Origin: Frankiales bacterium
GTDB taxonomy: Bacteria; Actinomycetota; Actinomycetes; Mycobacteriales; SCTD01
Direction: 5' to 3'
DNA: 10,979 nt
Assembly (NCBI GenBank): GCA_025464915.1
Contig: JAODNF010000093.1
Span: forward strand, 1-10,979
Below are positions 1-6,736 of this stretch, one piece after another (position 1 is the stretch's first letter; the number at the start of each line of letters is the position of its first letter). The translations under genes were made by a program, and so were the position numbers. The notes under the pieces are model-generated. The model was not told the DNA's origin, did no database searches, and was given only the letters and a program-made list of their open reading frames with translations.

Positions 1-43
1 AGCCGGCACCGAGCGCGAGCAGCACGACGACAAGAACCCCCAC
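1..43 (-). CDS. Possible N-terminus of a divergent secreted or membrane protein (partial)
   Basis: Read on the minus strand from a GTG at 43-41, the frame gives a short strongly hydrophobic stretch (MGVLVVVLLALGAG) and leaves the window at position 1. This looks like a signal peptide or first membrane helix. The frame is open upstream only to a TGA at 109-107, and no ATG or other GTG lies in that interval. The only Shine-Dalgarno-like GAGG is about 15 nt from the GTG, which is too far. With about 14 codons visible the product cannot be named. It may equally be non-coding DNA that happens to read as hydrophobic. Confidence 0.25.
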   Translation of the reverse strand, partial: MGVLVVVLLALGAG

Positions 44-172
44 AGCGGGGACGGTAGACCTCGGCGTCGCTCCCGAGTGGGACGTGAGCGGGAAGCAACA
101 CGGCTGTCACAGGACCGACCCCGCGCCGTAAGCAGGAGCCCCTTGACTCGTCCTCGACCTGCTCACGCGGCA

Positions 173-285
173 GGGCGCGTCTAGGGTTCCGCTCCCCCCG
201 GGGAGGCCTGGTCCGAGAGATGCAGGCGGATCGACGGAGATCCGCTCCACGGCGGGAGAAAAGCCCGGGAGGCCGATCGTGGCCC
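173..285 (+). promoter_or_regulatory. Guanidine-I riboswitch (ykkC class) aptamer
   Basis: The RNA is expected to bind guanidinium and switch on the downstream operon. Three conserved blocks of the ykkC/guanidine-I aptamer occur in order: CTAGGGTTCCG (181-191), CTGGTCCGAGAGA (208-220), and the 3' core ACGG..GGGAGAAAAGCCCGGGAGG (249-272). Between blocks 1 and 2 is a hairpin (192-196 with 201-205). Between blocks 2 and 3 is a 7-bp hairpin, GCGGATC 226-232 with GATCCGC 239-245. The variable helices therefore lie where the family has them. A closing P1 can be drawn from 173-179 with 278-285, with one bulge and a G-U pair; this stem is the least certain part and sets the boundaries. The permease ATG is 43 nt further on. 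Every gene behind it fits guanidine breakdown, which independently supports the call. Confidence 0.93.
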
Positions 286-290
286 CGGGC
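263..290 (+). promoter_or_regulatory. Putative riboswitch expression platform: alternative hairpin overlapping the aptamer 3' end
   Basis: GCCCGG (263-268) is complementary to CCGGGC (285-290) and GGCC (271-274) to GGCC (281-284), with GA 269-270 bulged and a 6-nt loop. This hairpin uses the conserved GCCCGGG block and the 3' strand of P1, so it and the folded aptamer exclude each other. Guanidine-I riboswitches usually turn genes on by preventing a terminator that overlaps the aptamer 3' end, and this arrangement fits. No U-tract follows, so it may be a U-less terminator, as is common in high-GC bacteria, or an anti-aptamer element. The structure was drawn by hand and no folding energy was computed. 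Confidence 0.5.
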
Positions 291-301
291 TGCTCGTCAT
301 C

Positions 302-323
302 CCGGAGCCTCTCGTTCCGGAGG
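302..323 (+). promoter_or_regulatory. Shine-Dalgarno of the permease gene, partly inside a hairpin
   Basis: GGAGG at 319-323 lies 4 nt before the ATG at 328 and decides that start over an in-frame ATG at 220, which falls inside the riboswitch aptamer. CCGGA (302-306) can pair with TCCGG (316-320), so two bases of the Shine-Dalgarno would be tied up. This may be a second, translational layer of control, or a chance pairing in GC-rich RNA. Confidence 0.45.
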
Positions 324-327
324 TCCG

Positions 328-1833
328 ATGACCGACACCCTCGTCAAGCCCGACGCCGACGACGCCAGCGACCTGTCGCACTTCGGCTACGCCCAGCAGC
401 TGCACCGCTCGATCGGCTCCTACGGGTCGTTCGCCGCGGGCTTCTCCTTCGTCTCCATCCTCACCACCGTCTTCCAGCTGTTCTCCTTCGGCTTCGGCTT
501 CGGTGGTGCCTCGTTCTTCTGGACCTGGCCCATCGTCTTCGGCGGGCAGATCCTCGTGGCGCTGTGCTTCTCCGAGCTGGCGGCCCGCTACCCGATCTCC
601 GGCTGCATCTACCAGTGGTCCTCGCGGCTGGGCGGCAGGGCCTGGGGCTGGACCGCGGGCTGGCTGATGCTCGTGGCGCAGGTCTGCACTGTGGCCGCCG
701 CGGCGATCGCCCTCGAGATCGTGCTCCCGACGGTCTGGACCGGCTTCCAGGTCTTCGACGGCTTCGGCACCAACGCGGTCTTCCTGGGCAGTCTGCTGCT
801 CGTCGTGACGACCGCCATCAACGCGGTCAGCGTCCGGGTCATGAGCCTGATCAACAGCATCGGCGTCACCTGCGAGCTGATCGGCGTGACGCTGCTCGTG
901 ATCGCGCTGTTCTCTCACGCCGAGCGCGGCCCGGGCGTCGTGCTGCACACCGGCGCGGGCGTGGGCCACGGCCCCGGCTACCTCTGGTCCTTCATGATCT
1001 CCGGCCTGATGGCGGCCTACGTGATGGTCGGGTTCGACAGCGCAGGTGAGCTGTCGGAGGAGACGAAGGAGCCGCGGCGCACCGCTCCCCGCACCATCTT
1101 GCGGGCCCTGGTCGTGTCGGGCATCGGTGGTGCCTTCATGCTCCTCGCCACGCTGATGGCCGCGCCCTCCCTCACCGACGGCAGCCTCGGCGACCCCACC
1201 AAGGGCCTGCCGTACGTCCTGACCAGCCGCCTCGGCGACACCCTCGGCAAGGTGTTCCTCGTCGACGTCACGATCGCCGTCTGCGTCTGCACGCTGGCGA
1301 TCCAGACCGCCACGACGCGCATGATGTTCTCGATGGCGCGTGACGACGTGCTGCCGTTCTCGGGCGCCCTCAAGCGGGTCAACCCCCGGACCGGTACGCC
1401 GATGCTGCCCGCCATCGTGGTCGGTGTCCTCACCGTGGGCCTGCTGGCCATCAACATCAAGAACCCGCAGGTCTTCCTGGCGCTGTCCAGCGTCTGCATC
1501 ATGCTGCTCTACATCGCCTACCTCATGGTCACCGGTCCGATGCTGGTCAAGCGGCTGCGCGGCGAGATCCCGGCCGCGCCGGGTCTGTTCAGCCTGGGCC
1601 GCTGGGGTGTCGTCGTGAACGCGGCCGCCGTCGTGTGGGGCGTCTTCATGGCCGTGAACCTCGGCTGGCCGCGCGCCAAGGTCTTCGGCTCGGCGTGGTA
1701 CCTGCAGTGGTTCCCCGAGCTGTTCCTCGGCGGCGCCGTCGTCATCGGCGCCATCGCCTATGCGGCCGTGCGCCCGCACGCACCGCGCACCATCGTGCTC
1801 CCTGACGCGGCCGTGCCCGCGCAGGGCGTGTGA
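328..1833 (+). CDS. APC-superfamily permease, probable guanidine(-ium) importer
   Basis: This 501-aa integral membrane protein resembles the amino acid/choline-type APC permeases found beside urea/guanidine carboxylase genes. Hydrophobic segments run along the whole chain (about 12), starting near residue 30 after a polar N-terminus. The family-typical loop GFDSAGELSEETKEPRR lies at residues 235-251, matching the SEETK-PRR signature of this group. The ATG at 328 has GGAGG at 319-323; an in-frame ATG 36 codons upstream lies in the riboswitch and is rejected. It is the first gene after a guanidine-I riboswitch and its last bases overlap the next gene, so import of guanidine or a guanidino compound is the likely job. 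This substrate is inferred from context. Known dedicated guanidine transporters include ABC systems and SMR exporters, so an APC-type importer is less well documented. Family confidence is high, substrate moderate. Confidence 0.9.
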   Translation: MTDTLVKPDADDASDLSHFGYAQQLHRSIGSYGSFAAGFSFVSILTTVFQLFSFGFGFGGASFFWTWPIVFGGQILVALCFSELAARYPISGCIYQWSSRLGGRAWGWTAGWLMLVAQVCTVAAAAIALEIVLPTVWTGFQVFDGFGTNAVFLGSLLLVVTTAINAVSVRVMSLINSIGVTCELIGVTLLVIALFSHAERGPGVVLHTGAGVGHGPGYLWSFMISGLMAAYVMVGFDSAGELSEETKEPRRTAPRTILRALVVSGIGGAFMLLATLMAAPSLTDGSLGDPTKGLPYVLTSRLGDTLGKVFLVDVTIAVCVCTLAIQTATTRMMFSMARDDVLPFSGALKRVNPRTGTPMLPAIVVGVLTVGLLAINIKNPQVFLALSSVCIMLLYIAYLMVTGPMLVKRLRGEIPAAPGLFSLGRWGVVVNAAAVVWGVFMAVNLGWPRAKVFGSAWYLQWFPELFLGGAVVIGAIAYAAVRPHAPRTIVLPDAAVPAQGV

Positions 1834-2498
1834 CCGCGCACGACGTCCCCGGTGGGGCAGCCTGGTCGCTGCGCGTACGGCCCGGTCGCGAGGTGCGGTT
1901 CACCGCTCTCGGACCCGGGGCGTGCTGCAGCCTGCTCCTGCTGACCTCCGACGGGGACCGCCTCAACGTGCCCGACACCCTGAAGGCGCAGATGAGCGCC
2001 CGCATAGCACCGCCCATGGTGCTGATGTCGGACCGGGGCGTGGGACTCGCCTCGGTGACCGGCAGCTCGCTCGACTGGCACGACGCGCTCTGCGGTCACT
2101 CGACCGACCGGCACGTCACCTCGCACGCGTCCTACCAGGAGCACCGCAACGACCGACGCGTCTCGGCACGCACCGGCCTGCTGTCCGAGCTCCGCAAGCG
2201 CGGCTTCGACCGCACCGACCTGCACGCCTCGGTGAACCTGTTCTCCAAGGTGGCGGTCGCCGCCGACGGGGCGCTGTCCCTGGTCACCGACCACTGCGCG
2301 GCCGACGACTGGGTGACCCTGCGCACAGAGGTCGAGCTGCTCCTGGTGATGTCCACGTCACCGCACCCGCTCGACCTCGAGTGGAAGCCGGCCGACGTGC
2401 GGGTCACGGTCACCGCGGCGCCACCGGACGACGGGCCGCGGCTCTCGCGCGCCGAGTCGGCCCGAGCACTCGACGCGGCCCGGGAGGTGCTCGCGTGA
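1830..2498 (+). CDS. cgdA: Carboxyguanidine deiminase subunit, DUF1989 (urea amidolyase-associated protein 1, UAAP1)
   Basis: This 222-aa DUF1989 protein forms, with the next gene product, the carboxyguanidine deiminase that turns carboxyguanidine into allophanate and ammonia in the cytoplasm. UAAP1-type signatures are visible: NVPDTLKAQ at 46-54, WHDALCGHS at 83-91 (H84, C88, H90), the YQEHRND block at 102-108, NLFSKVAV at 136-143 and SPHPLD at 177-182. Near the C-terminus it lacks the two-cysteine block present in its partner, a normal difference between the two paralogues. The GTG start at 1830 overlaps the permease stop (GTGA), with only a weak AGGG in front, so translation is probably coupled. 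The C-terminal 25 residues are Arg/Ala-rich and look like a disordered tail. UAAP1/2 were long annotated as urea-degradation accessories; the deiminase role comes from later biochemistry on homologues. Which paralogue carries letter A or B was assigned from memory. Confidence 0.9.
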   Translation: MTAHDVPGGAAWSLRVRPGREVRFTALGPGACCSLLLLTSDGDRLNVPDTLKAQMSARIAPPMVLMSDRGVGLASVTGSSLDWHDALCGHSTDRHVTSHASYQEHRNDRRVSARTGLLSELRKRGFDRTDLHASVNLFSKVAVAADGALSLVTDHCAADDWVTLRTEVELLLVMSTSPHPLDLEWKPADVRVTVTAAPPDDGPRLSRAESARALDAAREVLA

Positions 2499-3079
2499 CC
2501 GCCGTCCTCGCCGGCGACGGCCACCTCGTGATGTTGCCCGCAGGAGCGACACTGCGCATCACCGACCTCGAGGGCAACCAGGCCGCCGACACCCTGCTCT
2601 TCGACTCGGCCGACCTCGACAACCGCTACAGCGCGGTCGACACCGTGCGCGAGCAGGCGAACGCCTACCTCACGACGGGGAGTGCCCTGCTCTCGACCGA
2701 CCTCGACGTCCTCGCGACCGTCACTGCCGACACCGTCGGGCGGCACGACACCCTCGGCGGTGCCTGCTCGCAGGAGTCCAACGTCATCCGCTACGGCACG
2801 CACACCCGGCACCAGCACGCCTGCCGGGAGACGTTCATCCGGTGGGGCGCGCCGGTCGGCATCACGCCTCGGCACCTCACGCACAACATCAACTTCTTCA
2901 TGAACGTGCCCCTGACGCCCGACGGCGGCCTCACCTTCGCCGACGGGCTGTCCGGTCCCGGGCAGTACGTCGAGCTGACCGCTGCGCGGGACGTCTACGT
3001 CCTCATCAGCAACTGCCCGCAGCTCAACAACCCCTGCAACGGGTGGAACCCCACCCCGATCGAGGTGACGCTCTCATGA
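2495..3079 (+). CDS. cgdB: Carboxyguanidine deiminase subunit, DUF1989 (urea amidolyase-associated protein 2, UAAP2)
   Basis: This 194-aa DUF1989 protein is the partner of the preceding gene product. UAAP2 signatures are clear: DLEGNQAADTLLF at 24-36, the HDTLGGACSQESN block at 84-96 with H84 and C91, NINFFMNVP at 131-139, and SNCPQLNNPCNGWNPTP at 172-188 with C174 and C181. The His/Cys set is the likely metal and catalytic site, since DUF1989 structures bind zinc; the exact ligands are inferred here. The GTG start at 2495 forms a 4-bp GTGA overlap with cgdA and has GGGAGG at 2482-2487, 7 nt upstream. A longer frame reading back to 1760 has no other support and overlaps cgdA. Length is close to normal for the family. 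It ends in an ATGA overlap with the carboxyltransferase gene, so a stoichiometric product with CgdA is expected. Confidence 0.92.
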   Translation: MTAVLAGDGHLVMLPAGATLRITDLEGNQAADTLLFDSADLDNRYSAVDTVREQANAYLTTGSALLSTDLDVLATVTADTVGRHDTLGGACSQESNVIRYGTHTRHQHACRETFIRWGAPVGITPRHLTHNINFFMNVPLTPDGGLTFADGLSGPGQYVELTAARDVYVLISNCPQLNNPCNGWNPTPIEVTLS

Positions 3080-5067
3080 CCACGGTCGCCGTCCGGACCG
3101 TCACCGTGGTCGAGCCGGGCCTGCAGACCACCGTGCAGGAGCTGCCGGGTCGCACCGGCTACTGGGACGTCGGTGTCCCGCCTTCGGGAGCCTGGGACGA
3201 CCTGTCCTTCGCCCTCGCCAACCTCGCCGTCGGCAACCCGGTCGGCGCAGCCGGTCTCGAGTGCGTCATGACCGGGCCGACCCTGCGCTTCGGGTCACGC
3301 GCGCTGATCTGCCTCGCCGGGGCCATCGGGTCCGCCCTGCTCGATGGGCGGCCGGTACGGACGGGCATCGTGCTGGCCGTCCCCGCAGGGACGGTCCTCA
3401 CCGTCGGGCCACTGACCGGACCGGGCATGCGCGGCTACGTGGCCGTCGCGGGCGGGATCGACGTCCCGCTCGTGCTCGGCTCACGTGCGACGTTCCTGCT
3501 GGGCGAGCTCGGCGGGTACGACGGGAGGGCCCTCGCCGCGGACGACGAGCTGCCGCTCGGCAGCGACGAGAACGCCTTGGCACCGCTCGACGTCGCTCCG
3601 CTCCTGCCCCGGCTGACGACGGAGTGGGTGCTGTCCGTCGTACCGGGCCCGCACGGCGCGCCGGAGCACCTCACGCCGGGCGGCGTCGAAGACCTCTTCG
3701 CCGCGAGGTGGACCGTCGACCATCGGGCCGATCGGACAGGTGTGCGGCTCACAGGTCCGCGTCCCGGCTGGGCGCGGGAGGACGGCGGTGAGGCAGGGCT
3801 GCACCCGTCCAACATCCACGACAGTGCCTACCCGGTCGGCGGGATCATGCTGTCCGGCGACACCCCCGTGATCGTCGGTCCGGACGGTCCGTCGCTCGGC
3901 GGCTTCGTCGTGCCGTGCACGGTGATCAGCGCCGACCGATGGAAGCTCGCGCAGCTGCGCCCGGGCGACAGCGTGCGGCTCGAGCCGGTGACGCCCTGCC
4001 AGGCCGACGACCTGATGGCCGTGCGCCGGTGGCTGCTGGCCGACCCGAGGGCGGCGGTGGCCGCGGTGCTCGACCAGGAGCTGATCGGGCCGGCGCCGTC
4101 GGCCAGCGTCTCGGGTCCGGCCCATCGTCCCGATGCGCTCGCGCAGGTACCCGCCTCCGGCCACCGGCCGTCGGTGACGGTCCGGCGGTCGGGCGACTGC
4201 CACCTGCTGCTCGAGGCCGGCCCGTCCGTGCTGGACCTGCACGTCCGGGTCTGGGTGCACCTGCTGGCGGAGGCGCTGCGGGCGCGTTCTCTGGACGGCG
4301 TGCTCGAGCTGGTCGAGGGCGTCCGCTCGATGCTGGTGAAGGTCGACCCGCAGCGGCTCCCGCTGCAGGACCTGGCGCACCTGCTGGCTGACCTGGCCGT
4401 CGACGTTCCGGACCCGGAGCACGTCGAGATCCCGGTCCGCGAGGTCACGCTGCCGCTCTGCCTGGACCACCCGTTGGCGCACGAGGCGATGCGCCGCTAC
4501 GCGACGTCGGTCCGGCCGGACGCGCCGTGGTGCCCCGACAACGTCGAGTTCATCCGGCGCATCAACGACCTCGCCTCGCGCGACGAGGTCTTCGAGGTGG
4601 TGACGTCGGCGACCTACCTGGTGGTCGGCCTCGGCGACGTCTACCTCGGTGCCCCGGTCGCCGTGCCGCTCGACCCTCGGCACCGGCTCGTCACCACCAA
4701 GTACGACCCGGCCCGGACATGGACGCCGCAGAACGCGGTCGGCATCGGCGGCGTCTACCTGTGCATCTACGGCATGGAGGGGCCGGGCGGCTACCAGCTG
4801 GTCGGCCGCACCGTGCCGGTCTGGCGGCTGTCGGACGACTCCCCGCCCTGGTTGCTGCGGCCCTTCGACCGGCTCCGGTTCGTGCCGGTGTCGGAGGACG
4901 AGCTGGCCCAGCTGCGCGCCTCGGGCCAGCCGCTGGTGACAGCCCCTGCGGTCTTCAGCCTGGCCGAGGTGCGCGCGCTCGAGGCCGCGCACGCCGACGA
5001 GATCGAGACCTTGCGAAGCCGCCGCCGGGCGGCGTTCGACGAAGAGCGTGAGAGGTGGGGCCGATGA
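3076..5067 (+). CDS. Carboxyltransferase-only urea/guanidine carboxylase-family protein (no BC or BCCP domain)
   Basis: This 663-aa protein corresponds to the middle of a urea/guanidine carboxylase. An AHS2/KipA-like domain covers about residues 8-330 (GYWDVGVPPSGAWDD near the start, later SNIHDSAYPVGGIMLSGD and GPDGPSLGGF). An AHS1/KipI-like domain covers about 365-600 (PDNVEFIRRIND, GLGDVYLGAPVAVPLDPRH, TKYDPARTWTPQNAVGIGG, GMEGPGGYQLVGRT). The KYxPARTWTPxNAVGIGG block is carboxylase-type and differs from 5-oxoprolinase PxpB, which argues against a PxpBC fusion. It ends (AAFDEERERWGR) where the linker to the biotin carrier normally begins, and lacks the N-terminal biotin carboxylase, so it is about half the usual 1,200 aa. 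It presumably moves carboxyl from carboxybiotin to guanidine, with BC and BCCP supplied in trans. The ATG overlaps the cgdB stop, GAGG lies 10 nt upstream, and the end overlaps atzF. Guanidine rather than urea is inferred from the riboswitch and cgdAB. Confidence 0.88.
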   Translation: MTTVAVRTVTVVEPGLQTTVQELPGRTGYWDVGVPPSGAWDDLSFALANLAVGNPVGAAGLECVMTGPTLRFGSRALICLAGAIGSALLDGRPVRTGIVLAVPAGTVLTVGPLTGPGMRGYVAVAGGIDVPLVLGSRATFLLGELGGYDGRALAADDELPLGSDENALAPLDVAPLLPRLTTEWVLSVVPGPHGAPEHLTPGGVEDLFAARWTVDHRADRTGVRLTGPRPGWAREDGGEAGLHPSNIHDSAYPVGGIMLSGDTPVIVGPDGPSLGGFVVPCTVISADRWKLAQLRPGDSVRLEPVTPCQADDLMAVRRWLLADPRAAVAAVLDQELIGPAPSASVSGPAHRPDALAQVPASGHRPSVTVRRSGDCHLLLEAGPSVLDLHVRVWVHLLAEALRARSLDGVLELVEGVRSMLVKVDPQRLPLQDLAHLLADLAVDVPDPEHVEIPVREVTLPLCLDHPLAHEAMRRYATSVRPDAPWCPDNVEFIRRINDLASRDEVFEVVTSATYLVVGLGDVYLGAPVAVPLDPRHRLVTTKYDPARTWTPQNAVGIGGVYLCIYGMEGPGGYQLVGRTVPVWRLSDDSPPWLLRPFDRLRFVPVSEDELAQLRASGQPLVTAPAVFSLAEVRALEAAHADEIETLRSRRRAAFDEERERWGR

Positions 5068-6692
5068 CCACGGTGTCGAGCAGTGCTGCGGAGGTGGCCC
5101 TGGCGGCCGCCCAGGCGGCCGGGCTACCGGTGTTCCTGTCCACCGCCGGCACGGTCTCCCCCGGATCGGGTCCGCTGGCGGGACTTCCCTTTGCCGTCAA
5201 GGACAACATCGACGTCGCGGGGCTGCCGTCCACGGCGGCGTGCCCGGCCCTCGACGCGCCGGTCGCCACGTCAGCCTTCGCGGTGCAGCGCCTCGTCGAC
5301 GCGGGAGCCGTGCCCGTCGGCAAGACCAACATGGACCAGTTCGCGACCGGCCTCGTGGGCACCCGCTCCCCCTACGGGATCCCGACCTGCGTCTTCGACG
5401 ACACCCGCGTCAGCGGCGGCTCCTCCAGCGGGTCAGCGGTCGCCGTGGCCTCCCGCATCGTGCCGCTGGCCCTCGGCACCGACACCGCCGGCTCGGGCCG
5501 CGTGCCTGCCGCGTTCAATGGGCTGGTCGGGTTCAAGGCGACGCGTGGCCTGGTGTCGACGAGCGGCGTACTGCCGGCCTGCCGGTCCCTGGACTGCGTG
5601 ACGACGCTGACCCGCGACGTCGCGACGGCGCGCGCCGCGCTCGGGCAGCTGGTCGCCTATGACGCCACCGACCCCTGGTCGCGCCGGCGCCCGGTGGACC
5701 TGCCCGCCGGGGTCGCGCAGGTGATGACGACGGTCGGCGTGCCCGCGGGGACGATCGACGTCGACGACGAGTCTGCGACGGCCTGGGCACGGGCCGTGGA
5801 GCACGCGAGGTCCGCCGGGCTGCACGTCGTGGAGGTGGACGTCTCCGCCTTCCTCGAAGCCGCGCTGCTGCTCTACGGCGGCCCATGGGTCGCGGAGCGG
5901 TACGCCGCGGTGGGGCACCTCGTCGAGCAGGACGGTCCGCACCTCGACCCGACGGTCGCCGCGATCATCCGCGCCGGAGCGGCCCTGACGGCCGCCGACG
6001 CCTTTCGCGCGTTCGACCGACTGGCCGAGCTGCGGCAGCGCACCCTTCCGGTCTGGGACCGCGTCGACGCGCTGCTGCTGCCCGTCACGCCGTGCCACCC
6101 GACGGTGGCCGCGGTGCAGGCCGACCCGGTCGGCGTCAACAGCCGTCTCGGCACCTACACCAACTTCGTGAACCTGCTCGACCTGTGCGCCGTCGCGGTG
6201 CCCGCCGGTCGCCGCGACGACGGGCTGCCGTACGGCGTGCAGCTCATCGCGCCCGCGTTCGCCGACGAGCCGCTGCTCGACCTCGCGTCGCGCTGGTGCA
6301 GCGAGCCGGTCGCGGCACCCCCGGTCACCACCACCGTGGTCGTGTGCGGCGCACACATGAGCGGGCTGCCGCTCAACGCGCAGCTCGTCTCGCGAGGAGG
6401 TCGGCTGCTGCGCCGGGACCGGACGGCGCCGTCCTACCGCATGCTCGCGGTGCCGGCGGGTGTGCCGCGGCCGGCCCTGGTCGCCGGCTGGTCGTCGTAC
6501 GAGGTCGAGGTCTGGCAGCTGCCTGCGCAGGGACTCGGCGAGCTGCTCGCCCTCGTCGGGCCGCCGCTGCGGCTCGGGCAGGTGACGCTTGCCGACGGCA
6601 CGTCGCACGTCGGCTTCGTCGGCGACGCGGAGCAGCTGCCGGGGGCTGCCGAGCTCGACGTGACGAGCTGGCGGGACGTTGAGGTGCCGTAG
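5064..6692 (+). CDS. atzF: Allophanate hydrolase
   Basis: This 542-aa amidase-signature enzyme hydrolyses allophanate to two ammonia and two CO2, the last step of guanidine or urea-carboxylase nitrogen release. The triad is visible as K46 (FAVKDNID), Ser120 (GGSSSGS) and nucleophile Ser144 (GTDTAGSGR). Their spacing equals that of Lys91/Ser165/Ser189 in AtzF of Pseudomonas sp. ADP. Y271 and R279 (YGGPWVAER) match the substrate-binding Tyr/Arg pair eight apart in yeast allophanate hydrolase. After about residue 420 comes the small C-terminal domain (VVCGAHMSGLPLN, then SYEVEVWQLP). The N-terminus is about 45 residues shorter than in typical members. The ATG at 5064 overlaps the preceding stop (ATGA) and GAGG at 5052-5055 supports it; a GTG at 5055 is possible but adds only three residues. 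It is the last gene of the operon, with a small hairpin 31 nt behind it. Confidence 0.94.
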   Translation: MTTVSSSAAEVALAAAQAAGLPVFLSTAGTVSPGSGPLAGLPFAVKDNIDVAGLPSTAACPALDAPVATSAFAVQRLVDAGAVPVGKTNMDQFATGLVGTRSPYGIPTCVFDDTRVSGGSSSGSAVAVASRIVPLALGTDTAGSGRVPAAFNGLVGFKATRGLVSTSGVLPACRSLDCVTTLTRDVATARAALGQLVAYDATDPWSRRRPVDLPAGVAQVMTTVGVPAGTIDVDDESATAWARAVEHARSAGLHVVEVDVSAFLEAALLLYGGPWVAERYAAVGHLVEQDGPHLDPTVAAIIRAGAALTAADAFRAFDRLAELRQRTLPVWDRVDALLLPVTPCHPTVAAVQADPVGVNSRLGTYTNFVNLLDLCAVAVPAGRRDDGLPYGVQLIAPAFADEPLLDLASRWCSEPVAAPPVTTTVVVCGAHMSGLPLNAQLVSRGGRLLRRDRTAPSYRMLAVPAGVPRPALVAGWSSYEVEVWQLPAQGLGELLALVGPPLRLGQVTLADGTSHVGFVGDAEQLPGAAELDVTSWRDVEVP

Positions 6693-6722
6693 GTGACACG
6701 CAGCCCAGGCCTTGCTGGCGCA

Positions 6723-6736
6723 ACCCGCCCGCGGGT
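6723..6736. terminator. Candidate bidirectional terminator hairpin
   Basis: ACCCG (6723-6727) pairs with CGGGT (6732-6736) around a 4-nt loop. It sits between the ends of two converging genes: atzF stops at 6692 and the small minus-strand gene stops at 6738-6736. A weaker CCAG/CTGG pair precedes it (6705-6708 with 6715-6718). There is no T-run on either side, so it would have to act as a U-less or factor-aided terminator. The evidence is position and pairing only. Confidence 0.35.

Noticed and set aside
143..171. TTGACT (143-148) as the -35 box of the operon promoter
   Set aside because: No -10-like TANNNT follows at 16-19 bp, so the promoter cannot be supported from sequence.
220..327. Upstream extension of the permease to an ATG at 220
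   Set aside because: The extension lies inside the riboswitch aptamer and has a basic, non-family sequence; the ATG at 328 has its own GGAGG.
181..1779. 532-aa minus-strand open frame opposite the permease
   Set aside because: It covers the riboswitch and the permease in antisense, is low-complexity in Asp/Glu/His/Arg, resembles no family I know and has no ribosome site. It is a by-product of high-GC codon use.
3481..4992. 503-aa minus-strand open frame within the carboxyltransferase gene
   Set aside because: The opposite strand encodes a clearly conserved protein over the whole length; this frame is Arg/His/Val/Gln-rich shadow sequence.
3076..5067. Reading the carboxyltransferase as a fused 5-oxoprolinase PxpC-PxpB
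   Set aside because: The AHS1 part carries the carboxylase-specific KYDPARTWTPQNAVGIGG and PDNVEFIRRIND blocks and a carboxylase-type C-terminal linker, and the neighbours are guanidine genes without PxpA.
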